Translations under genes and position numbers: made by a program
Assembly: GCA_029973955.1 (NCBI GenBank)
Contig: JARKQJ010000218.1
Location: 62,001-126,000, forward strand
From: Paludibaculum sp.
Lineage (GTDB): Bacteria; Acidobacteriota; Terriglobia; Bryobacterales; Bryobacteraceae
Reading direction: 5' to 3'
Length of the DNA stretch: 64,000 nt
Part shown: in pieces, positions 8,143 to 18,063 of the stretch
Layout of the letters: each line of letters opens with the position of its first letter
Position numbering within the stretch: the stretch's first letter is position 1
The notes under the pieces: generated by a model
What the model was told of the DNA's origin: nothing
The model's database searches: none
Seen by the model: only the letters and a program-made list of their open reading frames with translations

Positions 8143-9609
8143 ATGTCCAACTACCTCGCATTCGATCTTGGCGCCGAGAGCGGTCGTGCCATGCTGGGGA
8201 CGCTTCAAAACGGACGGCTCCAATTGGAGGAGTTGCACCGGTTTCTGAACGAGCCGGTGCGGCTGCCGGACGGCATGTATTGGGACACGTTCCGCCTGTT
8301 CCACGACATTCGCGAGGGACTGCGGATTGCGGGCCGCGAGCGCAATCTGAAGCTGGACGGCGTGGCCGTGGATACGTGGGGCGTGGACTACGGTCTGCTG
8401 GATATCAACGGCGCATTATGCGTGAATCCGCGGCACTATCGCGATCCGCGGAACAATGCGGCCTATGAAGCCGCGCTGGTGGCGGCGGGGCGTGAGACGA
8501 TCTTCGAGCACACGGGATTGCAGTTCATGGCGCTGAACTCGCTGTACCAGTTGCAGGCGGAGAAGATGGCCGGGACGCCGGGGCTGTGGTCCGCCGAAAA
8601 GCTGCTGTTCATGCCGGATCTGCTGAGCTACTGGCTGTGCGGCGCGATGAAGAACGAGCTGACCATCGCCAGCACGTCGCAGTTCTACAATCCTTCTAAG
8701 AAGCGCTGGGCGACGGAGTTGTTTGATACGCTCGGGCTGCCGAAAAACGTCCTGGGCGAGATCGTGCTGCCGGGGACGAAGCTGGGCGGGCTGGTGGATG
8801 AAATCCGCGACACGTGCGCGCTTGGTGAGACGCCAGTGTTTGCGACGGCGGCGCACGACACAGCCTCAGCCGTGGCGGCGGTGCCGGCGGCGGGCGACCG
8901 GTCGTGGTGCTACATCAGCTCCGGCACGTGGTCATTGATGGGCGTGGAAATCGACGAGCCGATCGTGACGCCGAAGGCGCTGGAACTGACGCTGACGAAC
9001 GAGATCGGCGTGGAAGGCAAGACGCGGCTGCTGAAGAACATCGCCGGGTTGTGGCTGGTGCAGGAGTGCCGCCGGCAGTGGCTGCTGGAAGGGCAGGAGT
9101 ACAGCTACTCGCAGTTGACGGAGATGGCTGCGGGCGCGACACCTTTCCTGGCCGTGCTGGATCCGGATCAGTTCATCGATCCGGGCCGCATGCCGCAGCG
9201 GATGGCGGAGTACTGCGCGAAGACGGGCCAGAAGGCGCCGGAGCGGCCAGGGCAGTTTGTACGCGTGGCGCTGGAGTCCTTGGCGCTACGTTACCGCCAG
9301 GTGCTGGAGATGCTGGAGACGCTGGTGGGGTACCGCATCGACATCATCCACATTGTAGGCGGCGGCTCCCGGAATGGACTGCTGAACCGGTTGGTGGCGG
9401 ATGCCACGGGACGCACGGTGGTGGCGGGGCCGTCGGAGGCGACCGCAGCCGGCAACTTGCTGGTGCAGGCGATGGGCGCGGGTGAGATCGCCGGACTTGG
9501 CGAAGTGCGCAAGGTGGTGAAGAACTCGTTCGATCTGGAAGTGGTGGAGCCGCACTCGACATCGGCGTGGGAACTTGCGTACGAGAAGTACCTGAAGATC
9601 CGGGGCTAA
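8143..9609 (+). CDS. rhaB: rhamnulokinase
   Basis: FGGY kinase with LAFDLGAESGRAMLG, VAVDTWGVDYGLLD, HIVGGGSRNGLLNRLVADATGRTVVAGPSEATAAGNLLVQAMG. Confidence 0.88.
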   Translation: MSNYLAFDLGAESGRAMLGTLQNGRLQLEELHRFLNEPVRLPDGMYWDTFRLFHDIREGLRIAGRERNLKLDGVAVDTWGVDYGLLDINGALCVNPRHYRDPRNNAAYEAALVAAGRETIFEHTGLQFMALNSLYQLQAEKMAGTPGLWSAEKLLFMPDLLSYWLCGAMKNELTIASTSQFYNPSKKRWATELFDTLGLPKNVLGEIVLPGTKLGGLVDEIRDTCALGETPVFATAAHDTASAVAAVPAAGDRSWCYISSGTWSLMGVEIDEPIVTPKALELTLTNEIGVEGKTRLLKNIAGLWLVQECRRQWLLEGQEYSYSQLTEMAAGATPFLAVLDPDQFIDPGRMPQRMAEYCAKTGQKAPERPGQFVRVALESLALRYRQVLEMLETLVGYRIDIIHIVGGGSRNGLLNRLVADATGRTVVAGPSEATAAGNLLVQAMGAGEIAGLGEVRKVVKNSFDLEVVEPHSTSAWELAYEKYLKIRG

Positions 9610-9626
9610 CGTAGCGGGCGCCGGGA

Positions 9627-10958
9627 TTATCCGAGAATCTCAGCGCCGAGAGCGCGCAGCTTGGGTACGAGGTTCTCGTATCCGCGCTCGATCAGGCCGG
9701 TGTTGGAGAGGGTGGAGTCGCCTTGTGCGGCAAGGGCGGCGATCACATAGCTGAAGCCGGCGCGCAGGTCGGGGATCTCGATCTCCGCTCCACGCAACGG
9801 CGTGGGGCCGACGATGACGGCGGAGTGCTTGTAGTTGCGCTGGCCGAAGCGGCACTTCAGTCCGCCGAGGCATTCGCGGTAGAGCTGGATCTTGGCGCCC
9901 ATGCGGTTGAGGGCTTCCACGTAACCGAAGCGCTGCTCATAGACGGTCTCGTGGACGATGGAGATGCCTTCAGCCTGGGTGAGCGCGATGACGAAGGGCT
10001 GCTGATAGTCGGTGCTGAACCCGGGATGGACGTCGGTCTCGAGGGCGGTCGACTTGAGCTTCTCTTCAGCGCGCCAAAACTCAATGCCTTCATTGGTGAC
10101 CCGGTAGTCTCCGCCGATCTGGCGGTAGCGGTTCAGGAAGGTCATCATGTGGAACTGCTTGGCGTTCCGCACAAAGATCCGGCCCTGGGTGGCGATGGCG
10201 GCGCAGGCCCAGGAGGCGGCTTCCAGGCGGTCGGGCAGGGCGGTGTGGTCGAAGCCGCGGAGTTGTCTGACGCCGACGATCGTGATGACGCGTTCCACGT
10301 CCACGCTGATGATGGCGCCCATCTTCTGGAGGACCATGATGAGGTCCATGATTTCAGGCTCGATGGCGGCGTTGGCGAGTTCTGTGACTCCATCGGCGCA
10401 GACGGCGGCGAGGATCACCTGCTCGGTGGCGCCGACGCTGGGGTAGTCCAGGCGGATCTTTGTGCCCAGGAGACGTTCGCAACGAAGATGGGCATCATGG
10501 GCGGCGTCTTCCAGCGTGGCGCCCAGGTCCTGCAGAGCGCGGATGTGGAAATCCACGGGGCGGGTGCCGATGCGGCAACCGCCGAGCGAGGGCACTGGGG
10601 CTGCTCCGAAGCGGGCCAGCAGCGGGCCGCAAGTGAGAATAGGGATACGGCTCTTGCCGGAGAACTCTCTGAGGGTGACCCGTTCCATGGGGCGCAGGTT
10701 GGCCGCGCAGATCTCCAGCACACCCTCCTCCGGCTCGGACACTTCGCCGCCGAGGGCCCGGATCAAGTCGCTGACGATGGCGACGTCCGCGATGCGAGCG
10801 ACATTGCGGAGCGTGCACTTTTCGTTCGTAAGGAGCGAGGCCACCATGATCTTCGGCAGCGCGTTCTTCGCGCCGCGCAGCGGCACCTCGCCAACGAGTG
10901 GCTTGCCTCCCCGTAGGACCATTGTCTCCGCCTTTCGGGCTGTTGCCGGTGCGGCCAT
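9627..10958 (-). CDS. murA: UDP-N-acetylglucosamine 1-carboxyvinyltransferase
   Basis: GKPLVGEVPLRGAKNALPKIMVASLLT; EPSP synthase-type repeats; follows ftsZ. Confidence 0.93.
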   Translation of the reverse strand: MAAPATARKAETMVLRGGKPLVGEVPLRGAKNALPKIMVASLLTNEKCTLRNVARIADVAIVSDLIRALGGEVSEPEEGVLEICAANLRPMERVTLREFSGKSRIPILTCGPLLARFGAAPVPSLGGCRIGTRPVDFHIRALQDLGATLEDAAHDAHLRCERLLGTKIRLDYPSVGATEQVILAAVCADGVTELANAAIEPEIMDLIMVLQKMGAIISVDVERVITIVGVRQLRGFDHTALPDRLEAASWACAAIATQGRIFVRNAKQFHMMTFLNRYRQIGGDYRVTNEGIEFWRAEEKLKSTALETDVHPGFSTDYQQPFVIALTQAEGISIVHETVYEQRFGYVEALNRMGAKIQLYRECLGGLKCRFGQRNYKHSAVIVGPTPLRGAEIEIPDLRAGFSYVIAALAAQGDSTLSNTGLIERGYENLVPKLRALGAEILG

Positions 10959-12298
10959 TACTGGAAGAGTTTCCGTTCACGCCGGAGGAATGCCGGCGTG
11001 TCGAGGTCGTCGAACGACAACACGTCGTCAGTGGCGCCTTCGCCGGAGGGCCCGAGCGGGGGCGCGGGTGCGGGCGCATCGCCGGGCATGACCTCGGGGA
11101 CCACCTCCGCCACCACTTCGTCGGGCTCCGGAGAGAGATCGAAGGCAGGCCGGAACTCCGCGGACGGCTCGTCGTCAAATTGAGAGTAGTTGGGCTCGAC
11201 GGGCGTGTCGACGAGAGAAGTGGCCACAATCGCGGCAGGCGCCGGGAAGGCCTGCGGGATTTGAGCCGGAGCGGTGCGGACGGCGCTGACATGCGGTGGT
11301 TCCACCTGCATCAGGTCGTCGCGCTGGAAGCCGGTGGCGATGACGGTGATCTTCACTTCGTCGCCGGGGCCATCGGATGGCACCAGCCCGAAATTGATCT
11401 GGACATCCTCGTTGCCGGTGGCATCGCGGATGAGCTTACAGGCTTCATGCATCTCATGCAGGCTGAGGGTACCGGGGGCCGTGATATTGAGGAGGATGGC
11501 GCGAGCGCCCTTCAGGCCGCCCTCTTCGAGCAGGGGGCACTGAATGGCGGCCTTCGCCGCTTCGACGGCAGCGTTCTCGCCGCGGGCCGAGGCGGTGCCC
11601 ATCATGGCGAAGCCCATGCCGAGCATAATGGCGCGAACGTCGGCGAAGTCGCGGTTGATCAGGCCTGGCGTGGTGATGATGTCGCTGATGCCCTGCACTC
11701 CCTGGCGGAGGACGTCGTCGGCCATGCGGAACGCTTCAAAGAAGCTGGTGCCCGGGGGTACGAGATCGACCAGGCGATCGTTAGGAATGGAGATGACGCA
11801 ATCGACGGTGGCGTGCAGTTCGGCCAGCCCCTTTTCGGCCTGCTTCATGCGGCGCGGGCCTTCGAAGCCGAAGGGCTTGGTGACCACCGCCACGGTGAGG
11901 GCGTTGAGTTCCTTGGCGAGGGCGGCGATCACGGGCGCGGCGCCGGTGCCGGTGCCGCCGCCGAGTCCGGCGGCGACGAAGACCATGTCGGCCCCTTCGA
12001 GCACCTCGATGATACGGTCAGTATCTTCGAGCGCTGACTGGCGGCCGATCTCAGGATCGGACCCGGCACCCAGGCCATGCGTGATGCGCGTGCCGAGAGC
12101 GATCTTGTTGGCAACCTTGGAGGCTCGCAACGCCTGCGCGTCCGTATTCATGACGTAGAACTCAACGCCGGCGACACCCGCGGCCATCATGCGGTTGACG
12201 GCGTTGGAGCCGCCGCCGCCGACGCCCACGACCTTGATGCGTGTGCCTCCCAGCGTCTCGTCCTGGATCTCGAATTTCAATGCTTCCATCGCTGACAT
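10958..12298 (-). CDS. ftsZ: cell division protein FtsZ
   Basis: VVGVGGGGSNAVNRM, GLGGGTGTGAAPVIA tubulin signature, C-terminal DTPAFLRRERK peptide. Confidence 0.97.
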   Translation of the reverse strand: MSAMEALKFEIQDETLGGTRIKVVGVGGGGSNAVNRMMAAGVAGVEFYVMNTDAQALRASKVANKIALGTRITHGLGAGSDPEIGRQSALEDTDRIIEVLEGADMVFVAAGLGGGTGTGAAPVIAALAKELNALTVAVVTKPFGFEGPRRMKQAEKGLAELHATVDCVISIPNDRLVDLVPPGTSFFEAFRMADDVLRQGVQGISDIITTPGLINRDFADVRAIMLGMGFAMMGTASARGENAAVEAAKAAIQCPLLEEGGLKGARAILLNITAPGTLSLHEMHEACKLIRDATGNEDVQINFGLVPSDGPGDEVKITVIATGFQRDDLMQVEPPHVSAVRTAPAQIPQAFPAPAAIVATSLVDTPVEPNYSQFDDEPSAEFRPAFDLSPEPDEVVAEVVPEVMPGDAPAPAPPLGPSGEGATDDVLSFDDLDTPAFLRRERKLFQ

Positions 12299-12358
12299 CC
12301 TCGCCTTCCCCGACCTCCTCGCCTTTTCCGATCTTCCTGAGGCGGGGGCGCGGTTTCT

Positions 12359-13582
12359 CTATTTTCCCCAAAACAGGCTGCGAATGCTCGGGCCACTGTC
12401 CCGGTCGCGCCGGGCCTGCAGCCGGGCTCCATACATAGCCAGACCCGCCGCGGTGGTCCAGGCGGGGCATTCCAGTTCTTCCGGCCAGCGCGCGATGCCA
12501 CGGGTGAACCCGAGCCGCGCCGGACAACCCAGTACTTTCTCAGCCAGGTCCACCATGCCTTCCATGCGCGCGCCACCGCCGCAGAGCACAACTCCTTCGC
12601 GGAGGGGCATCTCCCCGGCCAGGCGCACCCGGCACTTCTCCACCATCTCAAAGAGCTGGCTGGCCCGGGCTTCGATGATCTCAATCAGGTCGCGGCGGTT
12701 GATTTCGCGGGAGGGCCGGCCGGCTTCGCCCGGCATTTCAATCACGATGTTGTCGGCGGTGAGGCCCAGGAGGGCACAGCCGTGAGCGAATTTCAGCCGT
12801 TCAGCTTCCTCGTAGGAGAGCGCCTTGAGTTCTCCGATGTCGCGAGTGAAGTGATCGCCGCTGATCGGGAGTCCGACGGCGCACAGCATCGCGTCTCCAT
12901 CGTAGAACGCGACGTTGGTGGAGTGTGCGCCAATGTCCACCAGGGCCACTCCACCGGCACGTTCCTCCGAGAGGATGCTGGCATATGCCGCGGCCATCGC
13001 TTCGAAGACGGTCTCCTCGACACGGACGTGTCCCTGCTGCACGGCGCTGAGCAGCGCCTGGTGTTCCTGGGCGGAGGTGGTGACGAGCAGGGCGTGTGCT
13101 TCCAGGCGTTGGCATTCGATGTTGAGGGGGTGGGGAATCGGCGGGCGGCCATCAACTGTGAAATCCTGAGGCATCACCTGAAGCAGGAAACGGTCATCGT
13201 CCAGGCGGGCGCGAGCGGCCAAGCCGATGGCATACTCCATGTCGCCCTGTTCGACACTCCGCCGCCGGCCGAATTCGTAGAGCCCGCGGCCCTGCTGGGA
13301 GCGGACAGCCGGACCGCCTACACCGACGACCGTGGTCTCCACGCCAGCGCCGGCGCGAGCTTCCGCCTCGCGAATAACCTCGGAGACGGATTCGGCCACC
13401 GCGGCCTGGTCCGCGATCTGGCCGCGCCGCCAGCCGCGGCCCATCACGGTAGCATGGCTGCGGTATTGGACTTCGCCATCCTCCACGGAGACGACGACCG
13501 CGCGCGTCCACGCGCTGCCGATGTCCAGTCCTGCCGAAAGCTGTGCTTTCTTTGCCACTCTATTTGCCAAGCCCTCCGCCAT
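12359..13582 (-). CDS. ftsA: cell division protein FtsA
   Basis: SAGLDIGSAWTRAVVVSVEDGEV, ALVDIGAHSTNVAFY, VVLCGGGARMEGM actin-like motifs; adjacent to ftsZ. Confidence 0.94.
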   Translation of the reverse strand: MAEGLANRVAKKAQLSAGLDIGSAWTRAVVVSVEDGEVQYRSHATVMGRGWRRGQIADQAAVAESVSEVIREAEARAGAGVETTVVGVGGPAVRSQQGRGLYEFGRRRSVEQGDMEYAIGLAARARLDDDRFLLQVMPQDFTVDGRPPIPHPLNIECQRLEAHALLVTTSAQEHQALLSAVQQGHVRVEETVFEAMAAAYASILSEERAGGVALVDIGAHSTNVAFYDGDAMLCAVGLPISGDHFTRDIGELKALSYEEAERLKFAHGCALLGLTADNIVIEMPGEAGRPSREINRRDLIEIIEARASQLFEMVEKCRVRLAGEMPLREGVVLCGGGARMEGMVDLAEKVLGCPARLGFTRGIARWPEELECPAWTTAAGLAMYGARLQARRDRDSGPSIRSLFWGK

Positions 13583-14432
13583 CCATCATCGTGATCTGGC
13601 CTTCCAGGCTGATGTCCAGAACGCTTTTCGCCTGCAGTTTGTCCCGAATCCCATCATAGTGGTCGAGGAATGTCTCCATCCGCTGGCGGAACCTCTCGTT
13701 GCCGAGGACCAAAACGAGTTGGCGGTCCCCGTTCTGGTAGAGGACACGGATGTTCTCAGGATCCGTGACATCGACTTCTCCAATCTTCTCGCGGACGTTC
13801 TTGAGTTCATCCAGCACTCTCAGCATGAGCCGGACCCGTGTGCCGCGGCGCGTAATCTCGTCTCTCTCGCGGACGCCGCTGAGCAGGGGCAGGCCTGGAG
13901 GCAGCTTGCCACGAGGGGAGAGCACGACGCCTTCGCCGTCAATCAGCTTGGGGCGGTTCACCACCGGGGAGGTCAGATCTGTGCTGAGTCCTGAGGTGAC
14001 CTGAATGAAAGCCACGGGGACGCGTTCCTCGATGGTGACATGCAGTTGATTGGGCCAGATCCTGCGGACGCTCGCGTCTTTCACCCAATCGACCGTGCGC
14101 AAGGCCTCGCGCCGTTTCTCGAGATCAATTTCGGAGATACTGCGGCCCCGGTCGCTGGCGAAGACCTTGAGCACGGCGGACTCCGAGGCATGCGACAGGC
14201 CGTCGACGCGGATACCCGCGTCCGTGGCGAGCGCACCGGACTCCGGCAAGGCGAAGCGCGCGTCCTTCGAGAAGAAGACCTCTCCTTCGAGCAAGGCAGC
14301 CGCCGAGACAAAGACGATCACCACGACACCGGCCGTCCAACCCGCAATCCGCAGGTTGCGCCGCAACGACGCCCGCGTGAGTCCTCTGGACTCCTCGATC
14401 GGTTCCTCTTCCTGCTTCCGGCGTCTAGCCAT
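13560..14432 (-). CDS. ftsQ: cell division protein FtsQ/DivIB (POTRA domain)
   Basis: Single TM, then POTRA-like IRVDGLSHASESAVLKVF..WVKDASVRRIWPNQLHVTIEERVPVA. Confidence 0.88.
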   Translation of the reverse strand: MARRRKQEEEPIEESRGLTRASLRRNLRIAGWTAGVVVIVFVSAAALLEGEVFFSKDARFALPESGALATDAGIRVDGLSHASESAVLKVFASDRGRSISEIDLEKRREALRTVDWVKDASVRRIWPNQLHVTIEERVPVAFIQVTSGLSTDLTSPVVNRPKLIDGEGVVLSPRGKLPPGLPLLSGVRERDEITRRGTRVRLMLRVLDELKNVREKIGEVDVTDPENIRVLYQNGDRQLVLVLGNERFRQRMETFLDHYDGIRDKLQAKSVLDISLEGQITMMDGGGLGK

Positions 14433-15813
14433 GAGCGGGTTCTCCTTTCAGCGCATCCAACAGCAGCGTTCCGGCCTGGGTGACGCTTCCGGCTCCCAGC
14501 GTGAGCACCAGGTCGTTCTCTCGCAGTTCGGCGGCGAGCATATCCACGGCTTCCGTCAGGCTGCCGGCAAAGCGGCAGTTGGGGTGGCCGTGGTTGAGAA
14601 TACGGGTTGCCAGGGCCTGTCCGGTCACCCCCTCGATGGGCGCTTCGCTGGCCGCGTAGATTTCCATCACACGGACCACGTCGGCGGCGTCGAACGCGCC
14701 GGCAAATTCATCCATCAGGGCCTGGGTTCGCGTGTACCGGTGCGGCTGGAAGAGGACCACCAGCCGGCCGGGAGAGGCCAGCCGCAAGGCTTCAAGGGTG
14801 GCTCTCACCTCTGTGGGGTGATGGCCGTAGTCATCCATGACGGTCACCCCGCGAGCATTTCCGCGCGGTTCCATCCGGCGGCCTGTGCCGGAGTATTGGG
14901 CCAGCCCGGCACGGATCGATTCCAGGCCGGCGCCCAGTTCGTGCAGGGCCGCGGCGGCTGCCGTCGCGTTCAGTACGTTGTGAGCGCCCAGGACGCGGAG
15001 TTGGAACTCGCCCCAGTCCTGGCCTGCCAATCGCAGATGAAACCGGCTTCCCGACGCATCGCTCACGTCGTTGTAGATGCGCAGGTTGGCGTCCTCGCTT
15101 CGGCCATAGCGGATGATCCGGCGGCGCACCTGAGGCAGGGCCGCCCGAACCTCACGGTCGTCCACGCAGGCGATCACGGCGCCGGAGTAGGCCACACGGT
15201 TGGCGAACTTCACGAATCCGGCAGCCGCGTTCTCGAATGTCTTCCAGTAGTCGAGGTGCTCGCGGTCCATGTTCGTGATGATGGCGATCTCCGGCGCGAG
15301 TTCCAGAAACGATCCGTCGCTCTCATCGCACTCGGTGATAAACACCTCGCCACCGAGGCGGGCATTGCCTCCACCCAGGAAGGGCGCCAGCGTGCCGACG
15401 AAGACCGTGGGGTCCAGTCCGGCGGAGAGCGCTGCCTGCGCCAGCATCGAAGAAGTAGTGGTCTTTCCGTGACTGCCGCCCACTGCCACTCCGCGCCGCC
15501 CCTTCATCAGTTCGGCCAGCATTTCGCCTCGCAGGACGATGGGCAGTCCGCGGCGCCGGGCTTCCAGCACCTCAGGGTTGTCGCCTTTCACCGCCGAAGT
15601 GATCACAACCGCGGCGGCATCCGGCGGGACGTTCTCAGCGGCATGTCCTTCGCGAACCGCGATGCCAAGAGTCTGCAGGCGCGCGGTGACGACACCCAGC
15701 CGGGCATCGCTGCCACTGACCCTGCAGCCAAGCCCCAGGCACAGTTCGGCGATGCCGCTCATTCCGATGCCGCCGATTCCCACGAAGTGCAGGCTGTGCC
15801 CAGGCGAAAACAT
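14425..15813 (-). CDS. murC: UDP-N-acetylmuramate--L-alanine ligase
   Basis: HFVGIGGIGMSGIAELCLGLGCRVSGSD; AVGGSHGKTTTSSMLA. Confidence 0.96.
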   Translation of the reverse strand: MFSPGHSLHFVGIGGIGMSGIAELCLGLGCRVSGSDARLGVVTARLQTLGIAVREGHAAENVPPDAAAVVITSAVKGDNPEVLEARRRGLPIVLRGEMLAELMKGRRGVAVGGSHGKTTTSSMLAQAALSAGLDPTVFVGTLAPFLGGGNARLGGEVFITECDESDGSFLELAPEIAIITNMDREHLDYWKTFENAAAGFVKFANRVAYSGAVIACVDDREVRAALPQVRRRIIRYGRSEDANLRIYNDVSDASGSRFHLRLAGQDWGEFQLRVLGAHNVLNATAAAAALHELGAGLESIRAGLAQYSGTGRRMEPRGNARGVTVMDDYGHHPTEVRATLEALRLASPGRLVVLFQPHRYTRTQALMDEFAGAFDAADVVRVMEIYAASEAPIEGVTGQALATRILNHGHPNCRFAGSLTEAVDMLAAELRENDLVLTLGAGSVTQAGTLLLDALKGEPAHG

Positions 15814-15830
15814 AACTCTCTACCATTGTT

Positions 15831-16931
15831 TCATGACTGGAGAGCGACCTCCAGCAGGATTTCCGCGGCTTTGTGTGCCGCTCCCGGCTTGGCCAGTCCG
15901 CGGGCGGCGGCGCCCATGTCGCGCAGTTGCTCGGGTTGACCGCTGAACCGGCTGACTACCTCAAAGAACGTCTGGCCGGACCACTCCTGTTCCAGATACA
16001 TCCGGGCCGCGCCGGCGCGAACCATGGCTTCGGCGTTGTGCCGCTGATGATCGTCCGCGGCGAAGGGGAAGGGAACGAGCACGGATGGTTTGCCGGCGGC
16101 GGCGAGTTCACTGACAGCGCCCGCTCCACTGCGGCTCACCACCAGATCCGCCGCGGCGTAAGCGGCCGGCATGTCGTGGAGGAACGCCACCACTTCGCCG
16201 TCCATCTGCGTTTCGTTGAATTCGCGAGCCAAATGCTCATACTCATCTGCGCCGCATTGCAACACCATTCTCACGGCCAGGCCGCTCTGCCGGAACAGGG
16301 GCCAGCTCTCCCGCGCGGCCCTGTTTAGGGCCCTGGAACCGCGGCTGCCACCGGTGATGAGGATGGAAAGACGTCCCGTAGCCGGCCGTTCCCGGATTGC
16401 AAAGAACTCGCCGCGCACCGGCAGCCCGGTCCGAACCGTGCGGCCGGGCGGGAAGAACTGCTCAGCCTCCGCGAAGGAGACCAGAGCGCGTTTCACTTTG
16501 CCCGCCATCTTGCGCGTCACCAGTCCGGGCAGGGCATTGGGTTCCATTGCCACCATGGGCACTCCCAGGAGGCTGGACGCCATCATGACCGGCGCGGCCA
16601 CGTAGCCGCCCATGGAGAAGACCGCCGCCGCCTTCTGTTTCCTCAGAATCCAGGCGCTCTTCAGCACGCTCCAAGGCAACTGCCACGCCGTTTTCAACGT
16701 CTGCTGCCAGCCCACGCGCTGCAGTCCTCCGATCTCGATCCACTCCATGGCGTAGCCTGCCCGCGGCACAATCGTGGCTTCCATGCCTCGCCGGGTTCCG
16801 ACGAAGAGCACCTGATGGCCCATTTTGCAGAGTTCCGCCGCTACGGCCACCGAAGGGATGACGTGGCCGCCGGTGCCTCCCCCTGCCATCACGAACAGCA
16901 CGGATTCTCCTTGCCTATGCGGCCCTGTCAC
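15831..16931 (-). CDS. murG: UDP-GlcNAc:lipid-I GlcNAc transferase MurG
   Basis: VMAGGGTGGHVIPSVAVA, GGSRGSRALN, SRSGAGAVSELAAAGKPSVLVPFPFAADDHQ. Confidence 0.95.
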   Translation of the reverse strand: MTGPHRQGESVLFVMAGGGTGGHVIPSVAVAAELCKMGHQVLFVGTRRGMEATIVPRAGYAMEWIEIGGLQRVGWQQTLKTAWQLPWSVLKSAWILRKQKAAAVFSMGGYVAAPVMMASSLLGVPMVAMEPNALPGLVTRKMAGKVKRALVSFAEAEQFFPPGRTVRTGLPVRGEFFAIRERPATGRLSILITGGSRGSRALNRAARESWPLFRQSGLAVRMVLQCGADEYEHLAREFNETQMDGEVVAFLHDMPAAYAAADLVVSRSGAGAVSELAAAGKPSVLVPFPFAADDHQRHNAEAMVRAGAARMYLEQEWSGQTFFEVVSRFSGQPEQLRDMGAAARGLAKPGAAHKAAEILLEVALQS

Positions 16932-18060
16932 TGACGCTCATCAGCAGCCCCAGGGTTGCCAGCGTGCAGACCAGAGCACTGCCGCCGGAACTAACCAAAG
17001 GTAATGGGATACCCTTGGTCGGGGCAATGCTCAGCACAACGCTCATGTTGAACAGCGCTTGTGCGGTGAATACGGTGACGCAACCTAATGCAAGGTAGCG
17101 TCCAAAAGAATCCTGCGCCACCCAGAAGAGCCGCAGCCCGCGCCAGAAGACCATGAGGTATCCGCAAAGCAGCAGGCAGCAGCCCGCCAATCCCGTCTCT
17201 TCGCCCACAACACCGAAGATGAAATCAGTATGCGCTTCCGGTAGAAAGCCGAGCTTCTGGTTGGACTGGCCCAATCCAACTCCCGTGAGCCCGCCGCTGC
17301 CCACGGCGATCTTCGCCTGCCGGGGCTGGTGTTCGCTGTCGCGCGTGGCTTTGGAATTGGCGATGACGGGGCCGAGCCACTGCAGTTGCGGAGTCGTGTG
17401 GATCTTTTCTTCCGTGAGTCCGACGTAAGAAAGGACGCGGATGAGGCGATAGGGCTTCTGAACAATGAAGCCGACGCCGAGCACGGCGACCAGCGCCAGC
17501 GTGAGCATGAAGTAGCGCTTGTGGACTCCCGCCACATAGAACACGGCCATGGCTGGAGCGAGCAGAACCGCGGCGGTGCCCAGATCGCCGAATCCGATCA
17601 GCAGCGTGAGGCCGCCCACCACGATGCCTGTGGGGTAGATGGTGTACTTGCTGTTAATGAGTTCCTCGCGCCGTCCTACGAACCACGCCAGGAACAGTAC
17701 CAGAATGGGCTTCGCCAGTTCGCTGGGTTGAAACTGGCCCACGCCAGGCAGACGGTACCAGCGGTGGGCGCGCGGGTCGGCCGGAATCACGCCCATCAGC
17801 AGGAGGATGACCACGCTCAGCGCCAGGAAGATCCACAATGGGTGTTCCAGCTTCTTGTAATCCATGCGCTTCAGCAGCAGCATCACTGTGATGCCGGCCA
17901 ACGCCATGCCGAGTTGACGCGCGGCGAACTCCCAGGTGCTTTTCTTGTAGAGAATCTCCGCGACGACGGACGAGGCGCTGTACACCATGACCAGTCCGAA
18001 GGCCAGAATCATCATCACTGCTCCAAACAACATCCAGTCCGTCTTTGTCCGCGTCGACAT
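16915..18060 (-). CDS. ftsW: peptidoglycan glycosyltransferase FtsW (SEDS)
   Basis: Multi-TM SEDS protein with GVGLGQSNQKLGFLPEAHTDFIFGVVGEE and PTKGIPLPLVSSGGSALVCTL. Confidence 0.95.
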   Translation of the reverse strand: MSTRTKTDWMLFGAVMMILAFGLVMVYSASSVVAEILYKKSTWEFAARQLGMALAGITVMLLLKRMDYKKLEHPLWIFLALSVVILLLMGVIPADPRAHRWYRLPGVGQFQPSELAKPILVLFLAWFVGRREELINSKYTIYPTGIVVGGLTLLIGFGDLGTAAVLLAPAMAVFYVAGVHKRYFMLTLALVAVLGVGFIVQKPYRLIRVLSYVGLTEEKIHTTPQLQWLGPVIANSKATRDSEHQPRQAKIAVGSGGLTGVGLGQSNQKLGFLPEAHTDFIFGVVGEETGLAGCCLLLCGYLMVFWRGLRLFWVAQDSFGRYLALGCVTVFTAQALFNMSVVLSIAPTKGIPLPLVSSGGSALVCTLATLGLLMSVSDRAA

Positions 18061-18063
18061 CGC

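Noticed and set aside
9723-10916. 397-aa plus-strand ORF
   Set aside because: Antisense to murA; Asp/Gly/Ala-rich shadow translation.
14050-15939. 629-aa plus-strand ORF
   Set aside because: Antisense to ftsQ/murC; no recognisable motif.
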